Assembly (NCBI GenBank): GCA_016213345.1
Contig: JACRAO010000025.1
Span: 1 to 13,741 of the forward strand
DNA: 13,741 nucleotides
Origin: Bdellovibrio sp.
Lineage (GTDB): Bacteria; Bdellovibrionota; UBA1018
Reading direction: 5' to 3'
In this document: positions 6,288 to 13,049 of the stretch, in pieces
Layout of the letters: every line of letters starts with the position of its first letter
Position numbering within the stretch: position 1 is the stretch's first letter
Translations under genes and position numbers: made by a program
Notes under the pieces: model-generated
Told to the model about the DNA's origin: nothing
The model's database searches: none
Seen by the model: only the letters and a program-made list of their open reading frames with translations

Positions 6288-7902
6288 AAGCCTCCTCCTT
6301 GGGTTTGCCGGTAAAAGTAATTTTCCATTTTTTTGAAGTGTCATCTTTTTTTATTATTTCCTGAAGTTCCGATTTTTTTAAATCAGCTATTTTTGCATTC
6401 AAAAAAACATTAAGCTTGTCTGCAGTTTGTGGCTGGGCAAGCAAAAATGACATCTCTACGTTGTCTACAGCAGAGCCCACATTAAATTGCATCATATCAA
6501 CTACAACGTCTTTGGGAATTATTTGTGAAATCTCGTTTAAAAATAAAAGAGGTGAACGTTGATTTGGTGCATAAATCATGGTCAATTCTTTTGTTTTAGT
6601 AAGTTCTTTTTTGATAGTTTCTCTCAAGACTTTTGGGCTTGACATATAAGTTCTAACAGCGCTGTTTGAAATCTGTCCAAAAAAACTGCGCACACTTTTC
6701 TCAAGCTGCAATTCAGACGATTTTAGTCGTGACTTATAAACTTGATTTTGAATAATAGTACTTAGCATAAGACAAATGAAAATAGCACCAACTGCTTTCA
6801 ATGGTCTTTTTAGATTTTCATAACTAATTTCTCTAGATTTTATTTCTTTAGCTAATTCTCCTTTTCTCAAATTAATAGTTTTTGAACGTTCTGTTCCGAT
6901 CAAACTAATAGCCAATGCAGACGCTAATAAAAACGAAGCTTCTGTGTCTTCAGAGTAACTGACACCCGATGCAGCCAATTGGCTCATACCTTTTAAAGAC
7001 TGTGTCGGTATTTGTAATTCTTCTTCTAAAAAGCCTAAAAGGCCAGGAAGTAATGATGATCCTCCTGTTAAAAAAATTTGGCTTAAATGCTCGTGTGCAA
7101 TGCTTTTACAGATTAGTTTTGCTTGCTTTATTTCTGAAACTAATATCTCTAATGGCTGCAGTAGAGTATCTGAAAATTCAATTTGTTCAGCAATCGCCTG
7201 CGCACGTTGTGAAGATGGCAAAATAAAGCCATGTTCTTTCTTGGTTTGATTAGCCTGGTCTAGTGGAATGCCGTATTTTCTACAAATAGCCTGAGTCAAA
7301 TCTTTTCCTCCCCAGGATAACTCGCGCGAAAGAATAGGATAACCATTCCAGTGAATATAGAGAATAGTTCTTTCATTTCCGATTTTTACTAGCATAATGG
7401 GCTTTTCTTTGACTGTTTTTGATAAAATTTTATTGAGTAAATTTCTATATGCCCATGCTTCAGTTGTAATCAAATCAGGGTCAACTCCTATTTGATTTAG
7501 CTTAGTTAATAAATCTTCTATATAAGACTTTAGAATTGCTGACACATGAACTTGTGTTGATTGGCCACTAGTAGATAAAATCGAGTAATCATAAATGGCT
7601 TGTTCTAATTCAAATGGTAAATCATCTTCTAACTCAAATCCAACACCAGATCGTATTGCTTTTCTGTCTCTTGTCGGGAGCTGTAAATTTCTAAAAGTTA
7701 CACAACTAGTTTTTAAGGCAACTGCCACACGATCTGGCAACATTGGGAGCCTTTCGATAAGTTTTCTGGTTGCTAGAAAAGGATCGCTTCCGGTTTCTAT
7801 TTCCTCTTCATAGTACTCATGAATTTCCCAACGTCTGAATGCGCTTTCTATTTCAACTGCTTTTACACTTGCGTTTCCAATATCTATTCCTAATATTTTC
7901 AT
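6277..7902 (-). CDS. gspL: Type II secretion system protein GspL (PilM-like actin domain plus PilN-like domain)
   Basis: GspL links the cytoplasmic ATPase GspE to the inner-membrane platform. This 541-aa product is longer than enterobacterial GspL (about 400) and reads as two joined parts. Residues 1-340 are a PilM/FtsA-type actin-like domain with the phosphate-1 motif GIDIGNASVKAVE (5-17), WGGKDLT (197-203) and the adenosine motif LTGGSSLLPGL (278-288). Residues 343-541 resemble PilN: TINLRKGELAKEIK just inside the membrane, one helix at about 367-385, a coiled-coil region, then LLFLNEISQIIPKDVVVD (452-469) opening a periplasmic ferredoxin-like domain. The ATG at 7902 has AGGAGGT 5 nt upstream. 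It overlaps gspM by 11 nt. The retained nucleotide motifs suggest it may bind ATP, unlike enterobacterial GspL; that is inference. Confidence 0.93.
   Translation of the reverse strand: MKILGIDIGNASVKAVEIESAFRRWEIHEYYEEEIETGSDPFLATRKLIERLPMLPDRVAVALKTSCVTFRNLQLPTRDRKAIRSGVGFELEDDLPFELEQAIYDYSILSTSGQSTQVHVSAILKSYIEDLLTKLNQIGVDPDLITTEAWAYRNLLNKILSKTVKEKPIMLVKIGNERTILYIHWNGYPILSRELSWGGKDLTQAICRKYGIPLDQANQTKKEHGFILPSSQRAQAIAEQIEFSDTLLQPLEILVSEIKQAKLICKSIAHEHLSQIFLTGGSSLLPGLLGFLEEELQIPTQSLKGMSQLAASGVSYSEDTEASFLLASALAISLIGTERSKTINLRKGELAKEIKSREISYENLKRPLKAVGAIFICLMLSTIIQNQVYKSRLKSSELQLEKSVRSFFGQISNSAVRTYMSSPKVLRETIKKELTKTKELTMIYAPNQRSPLLFLNEISQIIPKDVVVDMMQFNVGSAVDNVEMSFLLAQPQTADKLNVFLNAKIADLKKSELQEIIKKDDTSKKWKITFTGKPKEEAYGK
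6290..6300 (-). promoter_or_regulatory. Strong Shine-Dalgarno of gspM
   Basis: AAGGAGGAGG on the minus strand lies a few bases before the ATG at 6287 and within the last codons of gspL. It decides the gspM start against the upstream in-frame codon at 6344 and suggests efficient, coupled translation. Confidence 0.7.
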
Positions 7903-7925
7903 GCTCGACCTCCTGCGTCTGTCAT
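7899..7925 (-). other. Eight-codon mini-ORF coupled to gspL
   Basis: Between gspK and gspL an ATG (7925) opens MTDAGGRA and its TGA overlaps the gspL ATG as ATGA. GAGGGG lies about 5 nt before it, and the gspL Shine-Dalgarno is inside it. It may be a leader peptide that tunes gspL translation, or a chance frame. Confidence 0.3.
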
Positions 7926-7936
7926 ACCTACCCCTC

Positions 7937-9241
7937 TTATAATATCTTTAAAAACGTAATTTTTAAACCAGGATCATTCTCTTCGACAGCTCCAGCTACG
8001 GGCGACTTTTGAGTGTTATTATCCATTAAGGTCACCCAGGCTTCTAATAGTCTTGAGGTCTGATTTACTTTGGCCTGAACTGTAATTTTATAATTTACTT
8101 CATCTGTAATCATGCGAATATTTTTGTGAACAAGTTCATCTTTGAATTTTTTTACTTCATTTTGATCTTTACGAAACGCAGAAACTTTTTCCTGCAAATA
8201 ATTGAAAAAATCCTGTTCAGTCTTAAATTGATTATCTGTTTCCTGAGAGTCTCTAAATTTAAAAAAAGCTGTAATTTCATCTTTTGTCATTTGTGATACT
8301 AGTCCCCTTAAAACGGGCTCTGTCATTGTGTTAATATTAATGCCCTGCGTATAACTAACAGTTAGGGCAGGTGAAAATAGCTGAAACAAAGTGTCATCCA
8401 TGGGATGAATCAAATGCAACTCAGAAAGCGCATAAAACGGTGCTCTTTTTGGTTTAATTTCTTTTTTTGCTCCTGAAATACTTTTGGATTCAAAAGTGCG
8501 ATCAACCCAGGCAATGATATTTTCCATAAGATCATCTAATTTGAAATCTCGATACTCCATTGCAAAATCAGGATCGCTTTGAAATTTTTGGTCCAAAATT
8601 TGCCAAAGATAATCAGCCAGACTTTTTCTGGCTACTTCTGCATTGAACTGGCCCTGCGTTTGAGTAGGTTGTGTTGCTGTTTGAGATGGCGAAGCACTCG
8701 GTGAGGGCGATGGAGATGCGGCTGGTGTACTTGGCGCAGCGCTAGACGGGGAGCTACTTGGTTGTGGCGAGCTTTTCACCAATGGAGGGAGAAGTAAATT
8801 GAGATTGTATTTGGCAGAATCAGATTCGATAACAGCGCTAAAGCTACCTTCGAGTCCAGAATCTTTTTGAAATTTTTCGATAGCATCTTTTTGAGTCATA
8901 GTTAATCCAGGAATCATAGTTGGAATAGGAAAAATCAATGGCATGCTCCAAATCTGATCTAAAAGTTGTTTTGGAACAGCAGAGGCACCAGCAGGTCCTC
9001 CGCTGGGACTAAATAAACCTTTGACGTTTTGATAAGCTTTTAGACGAAGAAGTGAGAGTTTTAGCGCACTTTTTGCTAAATAGTGGGCTTTGAGCTGATC
9101 CAAGCTGTCATAAGCAATTCGTTGATTTACTTGGCTTACATAACTAAATTCTGTCACTAAAACAGAGAGCACACTCATTGCTGCCAAAACCATAAAAAGT
9201 GCAATTCCGGTTTGATGTTTTCTGTTTTTATGTGCTTGCAT
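7937..9241 (-). CDS. gspK: Type II secretion minor pseudopilin GspK
   Basis: GspK is the largest minor pseudopilin and caps the pseudopilus tip with GspI and GspJ. At 434 aa it is somewhat above the usual 300-330. The prepilin leader ends at G12, with cleavage before I13, and the hydrophobic helix runs to about residue 35. Position +5 is Met instead of Glu, which is normal for GspK because it lacks the conserved Glu5. Later landmarks are IESDSAKYNLN (138-148), IIAWVDRT (242-249), APFYALSEL (267-275) with the conserved P-F-x-x-x-x-EL pattern, and ININTM (301-306). An extra Pro/Ser/Ala/Thr-rich segment fills about 157-199, between the NLN strand and the alpha domain, and accounts for part of the excess length. 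The start overlaps the gspJ stop by 14 nt. GspD-exit and tip roles are family knowledge. Confidence 0.92.
   Translation of the reverse strand: MQAHKNRKHQTGIALFMVLAAMSVLSVLVTEFSYVSQVNQRIAYDSLDQLKAHYLAKSALKLSLLRLKAYQNVKGLFSPSGGPAGASAVPKQLLDQIWSMPLIFPIPTMIPGLTMTQKDAIEKFQKDSGLEGSFSAVIESDSAKYNLNLLLPPLVKSSPQPSSSPSSAAPSTPAASPSPSPSASPSQTATQPTQTQGQFNAEVARKSLADYLWQILDQKFQSDPDFAMEYRDFKLDDLMENIIAWVDRTFESKSISGAKKEIKPKRAPFYALSELHLIHPMDDTLFQLFSPALTVSYTQGININTMTEPVLRGLVSQMTKDEITAFFKFRDSQETDNQFKTEQDFFNYLQEKVSAFRKDQNEVKKFKDELVHKNIRMITDEVNYKITVQAKVNQTSRLLEAWVTLMDNNTQKSPVAGAVEENDPGLKITFLKIL
8645..8773 (-). repeat. Low-complexity Pro/Ser/Ala-rich linker coding region in gspK
   Basis: About 43 codons (residues 157-199) encode mostly Ser, Pro, Ala, Thr and Gln, including SPSPSPSASPS. 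The DNA is visibly richer in G+C than its surroundings. It looks like an expandable linker inserted between conserved GspK blocks. Confidence 0.75.
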
Positions 9242-10061
9242 CGAGTCCTCTTAGGGGTATTTCTGGTTTAAAATGATAGACCCCTTCAAATTGTAGCCTT
9301 GTGGGACCTTTGACTTCTAGTTGTACTTCGATCCGATCTGGATAAATTTCTTTGAACTCTTCTTTTTCATTGTCCCATGAGTTTAGCCATTCGCTTTTAT
9401 CTTTTTGAAAATAACGTAATTTAAATTTTGTAATTCCATGCAGTAGTGGATAGTAATTCCAAGATTTATCTTTAGTCTCATCGTCTTCGAATACATTGGT
9501 GGATTCTCCCTTAACTAACACCATAGCGCCTTCGATTTCTTTGTCTTGTTTTAATTCATATGTAATTTTTGCAAATTCGGATTCAAGAGAATCTTTATAA
9601 ATACGGATATGCGAGACAGATACGAAGCTTAATTTTTGTTCTGCTCCAATAAAGCGGCTTGGCCTAAGCCCTGATTTATGAACTGCTGGAGTCCAAAATT
9701 GACTCATTAGTCCTAGATCTGAAGCTAAGACTTCTTCCATTTCGTATTGGTCATTAGAGTTTATTTGAGGATTTGTTGAGGGTGGTGTTGGATGATTTGC
9801 ATGCTGTGTTGGTGCAGTTTTATTTGATTTGAGTAAAATGGTTGGAGAATAAAGCATAGAAATATCTCTATCTAAAATTCCTACAGAAAGCCTGATGGAG
9901 TTATAGAAATCCCCTTCGTTCATTATAATTTCCCTAATCTTATAAGTATTAGTGACAGTCTGAGATACTGCAATGCTGATAACAACTAATAAAAAAATCG
10001 ATATCATCACCTCCATCAACGTAAATCCATAACATGAATTTCCATTTATAATTCTTTTCAT
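9228..10061 (-). CDS. gspJ: Type II secretion minor pseudopilin GspJ
   Basis: GspJ is a minor pseudopilin of the pseudopilus tip complex. From the ATG at 10061 the product is 277 aa. The prepilin leader is MKRIINGNSCYG, cleaved after G12, followed by FTLMEVMISI with the conserved Glu at +5 (E17) and a hydrophobic helix to about residue 35. Family features include GILDRDISMLYSP, FIGAEQKLSFVSVSHIRIY, AKITYEL and a C-terminal RIEVQLEV strand. The same frame stays open to an ATG at 10217, but that would place 64 residues before the cleavage site, far beyond normal leaders, so 10061 is preferred. No strong Shine-Dalgarno precedes it. A Pro/Thr/Asn-rich loop lies near residues 82-102. Its stop lies inside the gspK start region (14-nt overlap). 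Confidence 0.88.
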   Translation of the reverse strand: MKRIINGNSCYGFTLMEVMISIFLLVVISIAVSQTVTNTYKIREIIMNEGDFYNSIRLSVGILDRDISMLYSPTILLKSNKTAPTQHANHPTPPSTNPQINSNDQYEMEEVLASDLGLMSQFWTPAVHKSGLRPSRFIGAEQKLSFVSVSHIRIYKDSLESEFAKITYELKQDKEIEGAMVLVKGESTNVFEDDETKDKSWNYYPLLHGITKFKLRYFQKDKSEWLNSWDNEKEEFKEIYPDRIEVQLEVKGPTRLQFEGVYHFKPEIPLRGLDAST

Positions 10062-10194
10062 ATTTAAAATTTTTTCATTGATAAACTTTGGTAGGATATG
10101 CTTGCAATTAGTGGTTTTAAAATAATTAGATTTGAGTGGCTTTGGGGTAGCTGGATGCGGCCTCGCGAACAAAATTAATTTTAAAAGTGTAAAT
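10062..10194 (-). other. Long gspI-gspJ spacer with a GC-rich core
   Basis: In an operon of overlapping genes this 133-nt gap is unusual. Its middle (about 10135-10170) is clearly richer in G+C than the flanks, and the flanks are A/T-rich. The frame of gspJ stays open through it. No start with a good Shine-Dalgarno, no convincing promoter and no hairpin was found. It could be a small dispersed repeat or remnant. Confidence 0.45.
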
Positions 10195-10701
10195 TTATTC
10201 TTCAATTTGAAATTCATGATTTAGGTCCACCCAATAAGTCGAAACCGAATAGCTTTGTTCTCCCGATCCTTTTTTCCAACTAACAGTCACTGTTACTTCA
10301 CGAATAGCTTGTGACAAATATTTAGCCATTAGTTTTGCGACTCTTTCTGTCATATCGTTTGTTCCGTTCTCTTTATCTCCTTTAGAACTTTCGCCACCTC
10401 CAAAACTTAAATCTGGAAACTTAATTTCTTTTATAGATCTTAATACTTTGTAATCTTTATATGGCTCAGAAAGTTCAAAAGTTTCTTCTTTTTTAATTTC
10501 TTCAAAAGATTTTCCTTCAAAAGTTTGTTCTGCTTCGATCATTGCTCGTTTGGCTAACATACTGACAATATTGAGCTGTTTTGTTTTCAATGAAGTATTT
10601 AGGCTCGAAGACTCTACCATCAAAATAGCGGCAAATGCCACTAGCATGATTGACATAGCAATGAGTGTTTCTAACAGAGTAAATCCTTTACAATTGTCCA
10701 T
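10195..10701 (-). CDS. gspI: Type II secretion minor pseudopilin GspI
   Basis: GspI is a minor pseudopilin that forms the core of the tip complex with GspJ and GspK. The product is 168 aa. It has a very short leader, MDNCKG, cleaved after G6, followed by FTLLETLIAMSIML with Glu at +5 (E11). The helix runs to about residue 28 and continues amphipathically through AKRAMIEAE, the pattern typical of GspI. The C-terminal strands VTVSWKKG and YSVSTYWVDL match the family's closing beta-hairpin. A Gly/Ser/Lys/Asn-rich loop lies near residues 96-113. At 168 aa it is longer than enterobacterial GspI (about 125). The ATG at 10701 overlaps the end of gspH by 14 nt and has a GAAG-type Shine-Dalgarno within gspH. 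Confidence 0.88.
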   Translation of the reverse strand: MDNCKGFTLLETLIAMSIMLVAFAAILMVESSSLNTSLKTKQLNIVSMLAKRAMIEAEQTFEGKSFEEIKKEETFELSEPYKDYKVLRSIKEIKFPDLSFGGGESSKGDKENGTNDMTERVAKLMAKYLSQAIREVTVTVSWKKGSGEQSYSVSTYWVDLNHEFQIEE

Positions 10702-11314
10702 TTGCTTCTTCTCTAGTTACAAATTTTTCATACATTTCTGTGCGCCCAATTATTGGCTTTAAAACTAAAGAAATTTTGTGATTTGCTGAATCTTTGATGT
10801 GTAAAATAGTTTGCTCCGTGATTCCATGCGGGAAAAAATGAGTATATACTAAACCTTCTTTAATAGATTCTTTACTTTGTTCGGTTAAGATATCCTCAAA
10901 AAATACTCCAGTAGGCAGGGATCTTTTTTTTCTAGTAATGCTTTTATCTAAGCTAAAAAGTGATGGTGCTTCTTTAGTTTCCGAAGTACTAGAGAATCTT
11001 TTTTTTCTGTCAAGTTTTTCTTTAGTTTCCTGTGTATCTAAAAGAACAATATTAGGCCCAATTTCTGCCCAGTAAGTGTGTTCATTTAGATCATAAACTA
11101 AACGATGTACTTTGCCTGTTAGAGCTGTAGAAGTATAAGTTTCCCTGACTGCAGAGGCTAGTTCTCTTGCTACAGTGGTTAGTGAAATCTTAAAATAACT
11201 AGATATTGTTGGAAGACTTATCAGGCTAATAAGTGCAATTAAAAAAATAACAACCAATAGTTCAATCAGTGTAAATCCATTAAACCTGTCTTTAAACCTA
11301 TCCGTGGTTATCAT
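10688..11314 (-). CDS. gspH: Type II secretion minor pseudopilin GspH
   Basis: GspH is a minor pseudopilin that joins the tip complex to the GspG filament. The product is 208 aa. The leader MITTDRFKDRFNG is cleaved after G13, followed by FTLIELLVVIFLIALISL with Glu at +5 (E18). The C-terminal GspH pattern is present: FFPHGITEQTILHI (160-173) then ISLVLKPIIGRTEM (181-194). Residues 97-137 form an unusually basic, Ser-rich loop with RKKR-like clusters at 103-106 and 128-131. Such a loop is not typical of GspH and makes this protein longer than the usual 170 or so. The ATG at 11314 is preceded by ACAGGT. A 48-nt gap with a heptad repeat array separates it from gspG. Confidence 0.85.
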   Translation of the reverse strand: MITTDRFKDRFNGFTLIELLVVIFLIALISLISLPTISSYFKISLTTVARELASAVRETYTSTALTGKVHRLVYDLNEHTYWAEIGPNIVLLDTQETKEKLDRKKRFSSTSETKEAPSLFSLDKSITRKKRSLPTGVFFEDILTEQSKESIKEGLVYTHFFPHGITEQTILHIKDSANHKISLVLKPIIGRTEMYEKFVTREEANGQL

Positions 11315-11322
11315 ATAAATAC

Positions 11323-11363
11323 CTGTTACTGTTAACTAACATCTGAAAACTGTTATCTGAAGT
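11323..11363. repeat. Degenerate heptanucleotide tandem array between gspG and gspH
   Basis: Six consecutive units begin with CT at a 6-7 nt period; on the plus strand the approximate consensus is CTGWWAW. Examples are CTGTTAA (11329-11335), CTGAAAA (11343-11349) and CTGTTAT (11350-11356). One unit (11336-11342) is poorer, CTAACAT. The array fills nearly the whole gspG-gspH gap and ends at the gspG stop codon. Confidence 0.6.
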
Positions 11364-11806
11364 TAAAATTCTGGATCATCAGTTGATATATCTTTATTGA
11401 CTCCATCTCCCCCTTCTTGACCATCACTCCCAAGCGAAACAAGTGTATATTTATTTCCATCCGAGGTATATCTGAAGTCATTGCCCCATGCGTCTTTGGG
11501 GATCTTTTTATCTTTCACATATCCATCTAGATCATATTTTTTGCATTCTCTTCCAGACACTGGCTTACTTACTAAAGCTTCCAAATTTTGCTCAGTTGTT
11601 GGATAAAAGCTACAATCCATTTTAAATTGATCTAAAATCACTCCCAACTGACGCATTTGTATTTTTGTAGTATCCACCTTGGCTTTACTGAGTTTACCCA
11701 TAATATTGGCTCCTACAAAACCACCAACAATAGCAATCAGCAAAATAACTACTAGCATTTCCATCAAAGTGAAACCAGAGTTTCTAAGTAAAATATTTTT
11801 GTTCAT
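11363..11806 (-). CDS. gspG: Type II secretion major pseudopilin GspG
   Basis: GspG is the main subunit of the pseudopilus that pushes substrates through the outer-membrane secretin. The 147-aa precursor has the leader MNKNILLRNSG, cut by prepilin peptidase after G11, then FTLMEMLVVILLIAIVGG with Glu at +5 (E16), giving a mature protein of 136 aa. Major-pseudopilin hallmarks are YPTTEQNLEALVSKP (68-82), IPKDAWGNDFRY (102-113) and the calcium-loop region SLGSDGQEGGDGVNKDI (124-140), rich in Asp and Gly. Two cysteines, C65 and C88, flank the YPTTEQ block and could form a disulfide. The ATG at 11806 has AGGAG 6 nt upstream, overlapping the gspF TAG. Heaviest expression in the operon would be expected here. 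Confidence 0.96.
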   Translation of the reverse strand: MNKNILLRNSGFTLMEMLVVILLIAIVGGFVGANIMGKLSKAKVDTTKIQMRQLGVILDQFKMDCSFYPTTEQNLEALVSKPVSGRECKKYDLDGYVKDKKIPKDAWGNDFRYTSDGNKYTLVSLGSDGQEGGDGVNKDISTDDPEF

Positions 11807-11815
11807 TTTTATCTC

Positions 11816-13045
11816 CTATCGTTTTACATCTAAATTACTCATATCCAAAAGTGGTACAAAAATAGAAAGCACAATAAAACCAACAACTCCACCCATTACT
11901 ATTAACATGATTGGCTCTATTAAGGTAGTCATTCGATTAATAATTGCATTCACTTGTTCTTCGTAAGTATTTGAGACACTTTCTAACATTTGCGGCAGTT
12001 CACCTGTTTTTTCTCCAATTGCAATCATATGAATTACCATAGGAGGAAATTCTCCGCTTTTCCTTAATGGCTCAGCAATCGATTGACCTTCCGTAATATT
12101 TTCCCTTGCTACACTTATTGCTTCTGCAATAGGAATATTATTAACTAGGTTTTTAGCTATATTCATTGCAGACAAAATTGGCACACCACTTCCTAAAAGA
12201 GTGGACATGGTCTTTGCAAAACGAGTGATAGCTACCATTCTAAGTAAGCTGCCAAATAGAGGTAATTTTAATTTAAATTTATCCCACTTAGGTCTGCCAG
12301 CAGGTGATTTGCTCCATGATCGAAACATCCATATAAAAACAAAAATACCAATTGCAAACAAGTACCACCAACCCACAACCACATCACTAATTGAAATCAG
12401 TACTTTAGTCATCGCAGGTAGCGGCTTATTCATGGATTCAAAAATTTTAGCAATTTTTGGAATTACAAAAGTAAAAATAGCAATAAGTAAAAAAAGTGAG
12501 ACACAAAGCATGAGTGCAGGATAAGTTAATCCGCTAATTACTTTTCCCCTTAAGCGCATTTGTGCTTCCTTCAGATCGGCCAAACGCAATAAAACCAATC
12601 CCAAAGTTCCAGAACTTTCTCCAGCCTCAATCATATTTATGTAAATCGTATCAAATACTTTTGAATGTTTTGCAAACGCTTTAGCCAAACCAGAGCCTTC
12701 GTTTACATCTTGTCTTATTTGGGAAAGAATAATTTTTAAAGTTGGCTTTTCAGACTGATCAATAAGTGCCGTTAAGGCTTCGACTAATGGAATATTTGCT
12801 TTAATAAGACTTGCAAATTGTCTTGTTAAAAGCGTAATTTCTGCACCACTAACTCCTCCTCCAAAAAACGGAAGAGAATGTATGCCTTCTTTTTTAGAAG
12901 CTGCAGTTTTTTCAGAAATTTCTACAACTGTCAATCCCATCTTCTTGATCTTTTGACGGGCAAGCTTAGAGCTTTCTGCTTCTATAAAACCTTTTTGACT
13001 TTTACCATCTAAAGAATAAGCCTTGTAATCAAAAAGTGGGGCCAT
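11816..13045 (-). CDS. gspF: Type II secretion inner-membrane platform protein GspF
   Basis: GspF is the polytopic platform protein that couples the GspE ATPase to pseudopilus assembly. From the ATG at 13045 the product is 409 aa, close to the family's 400-405. It opens with MAPLFDYKAYSLDGKSQKG, the usual GspF N-terminus. Two tandem T2SSF cytoplasmic domains occupy about 70-190 and 272-394, each with the repeated signature GExxG (GESSG 142-146, GEKTG 344-348). Membrane helices lie near 174-196, 223-241 and 378-400. The frame is open upstream to 13087 inside gspE, but the chosen ATG is 4 nt after the gspE stop, with a GAGG Shine-Dalgarno 9 nt upstream formed by the last gspE codons. Ends on TAG just before gspG. 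Confidence 0.95.
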   Translation of the reverse strand: MAPLFDYKAYSLDGKSQKGFIEAESSKLARQKIKKMGLTVVEISEKTAASKKEGIHSLPFFGGGVSGAEITLLTRQFASLIKANIPLVEALTALIDQSEKPTLKIILSQIRQDVNEGSGLAKAFAKHSKVFDTIYINMIEAGESSGTLGLVLLRLADLKEAQMRLRGKVISGLTYPALMLCVSLFLLIAIFTFVIPKIAKIFESMNKPLPAMTKVLISISDVVVGWWYLFAIGIFVFIWMFRSWSKSPAGRPKWDKFKLKLPLFGSLLRMVAITRFAKTMSTLLGSGVPILSAMNIAKNLVNNIPIAEAISVARENITEGQSIAEPLRKSGEFPPMVIHMIAIGEKTGELPQMLESVSNTYEEQVNAIINRMTTLIEPIMLIVMGGVVGFIVLSIFVPLLDMSNLDVKR

Positions 13046-13049
13046 AATA

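Noticed and set aside
8645..8773. Minisatellite or CRISPR-like repeat
   Set aside because: The repeats are at amino-acid level (Ser-Pro) in a coding linker, with no regular DNA unit or spacers.
10062..10217. 52-residue N-terminal extension of GspJ
   Set aside because: It would give a 64-residue prepilin leader. The ATG at 10061 gives a normal 12-residue leader, although its Shine-Dalgarno is poor.
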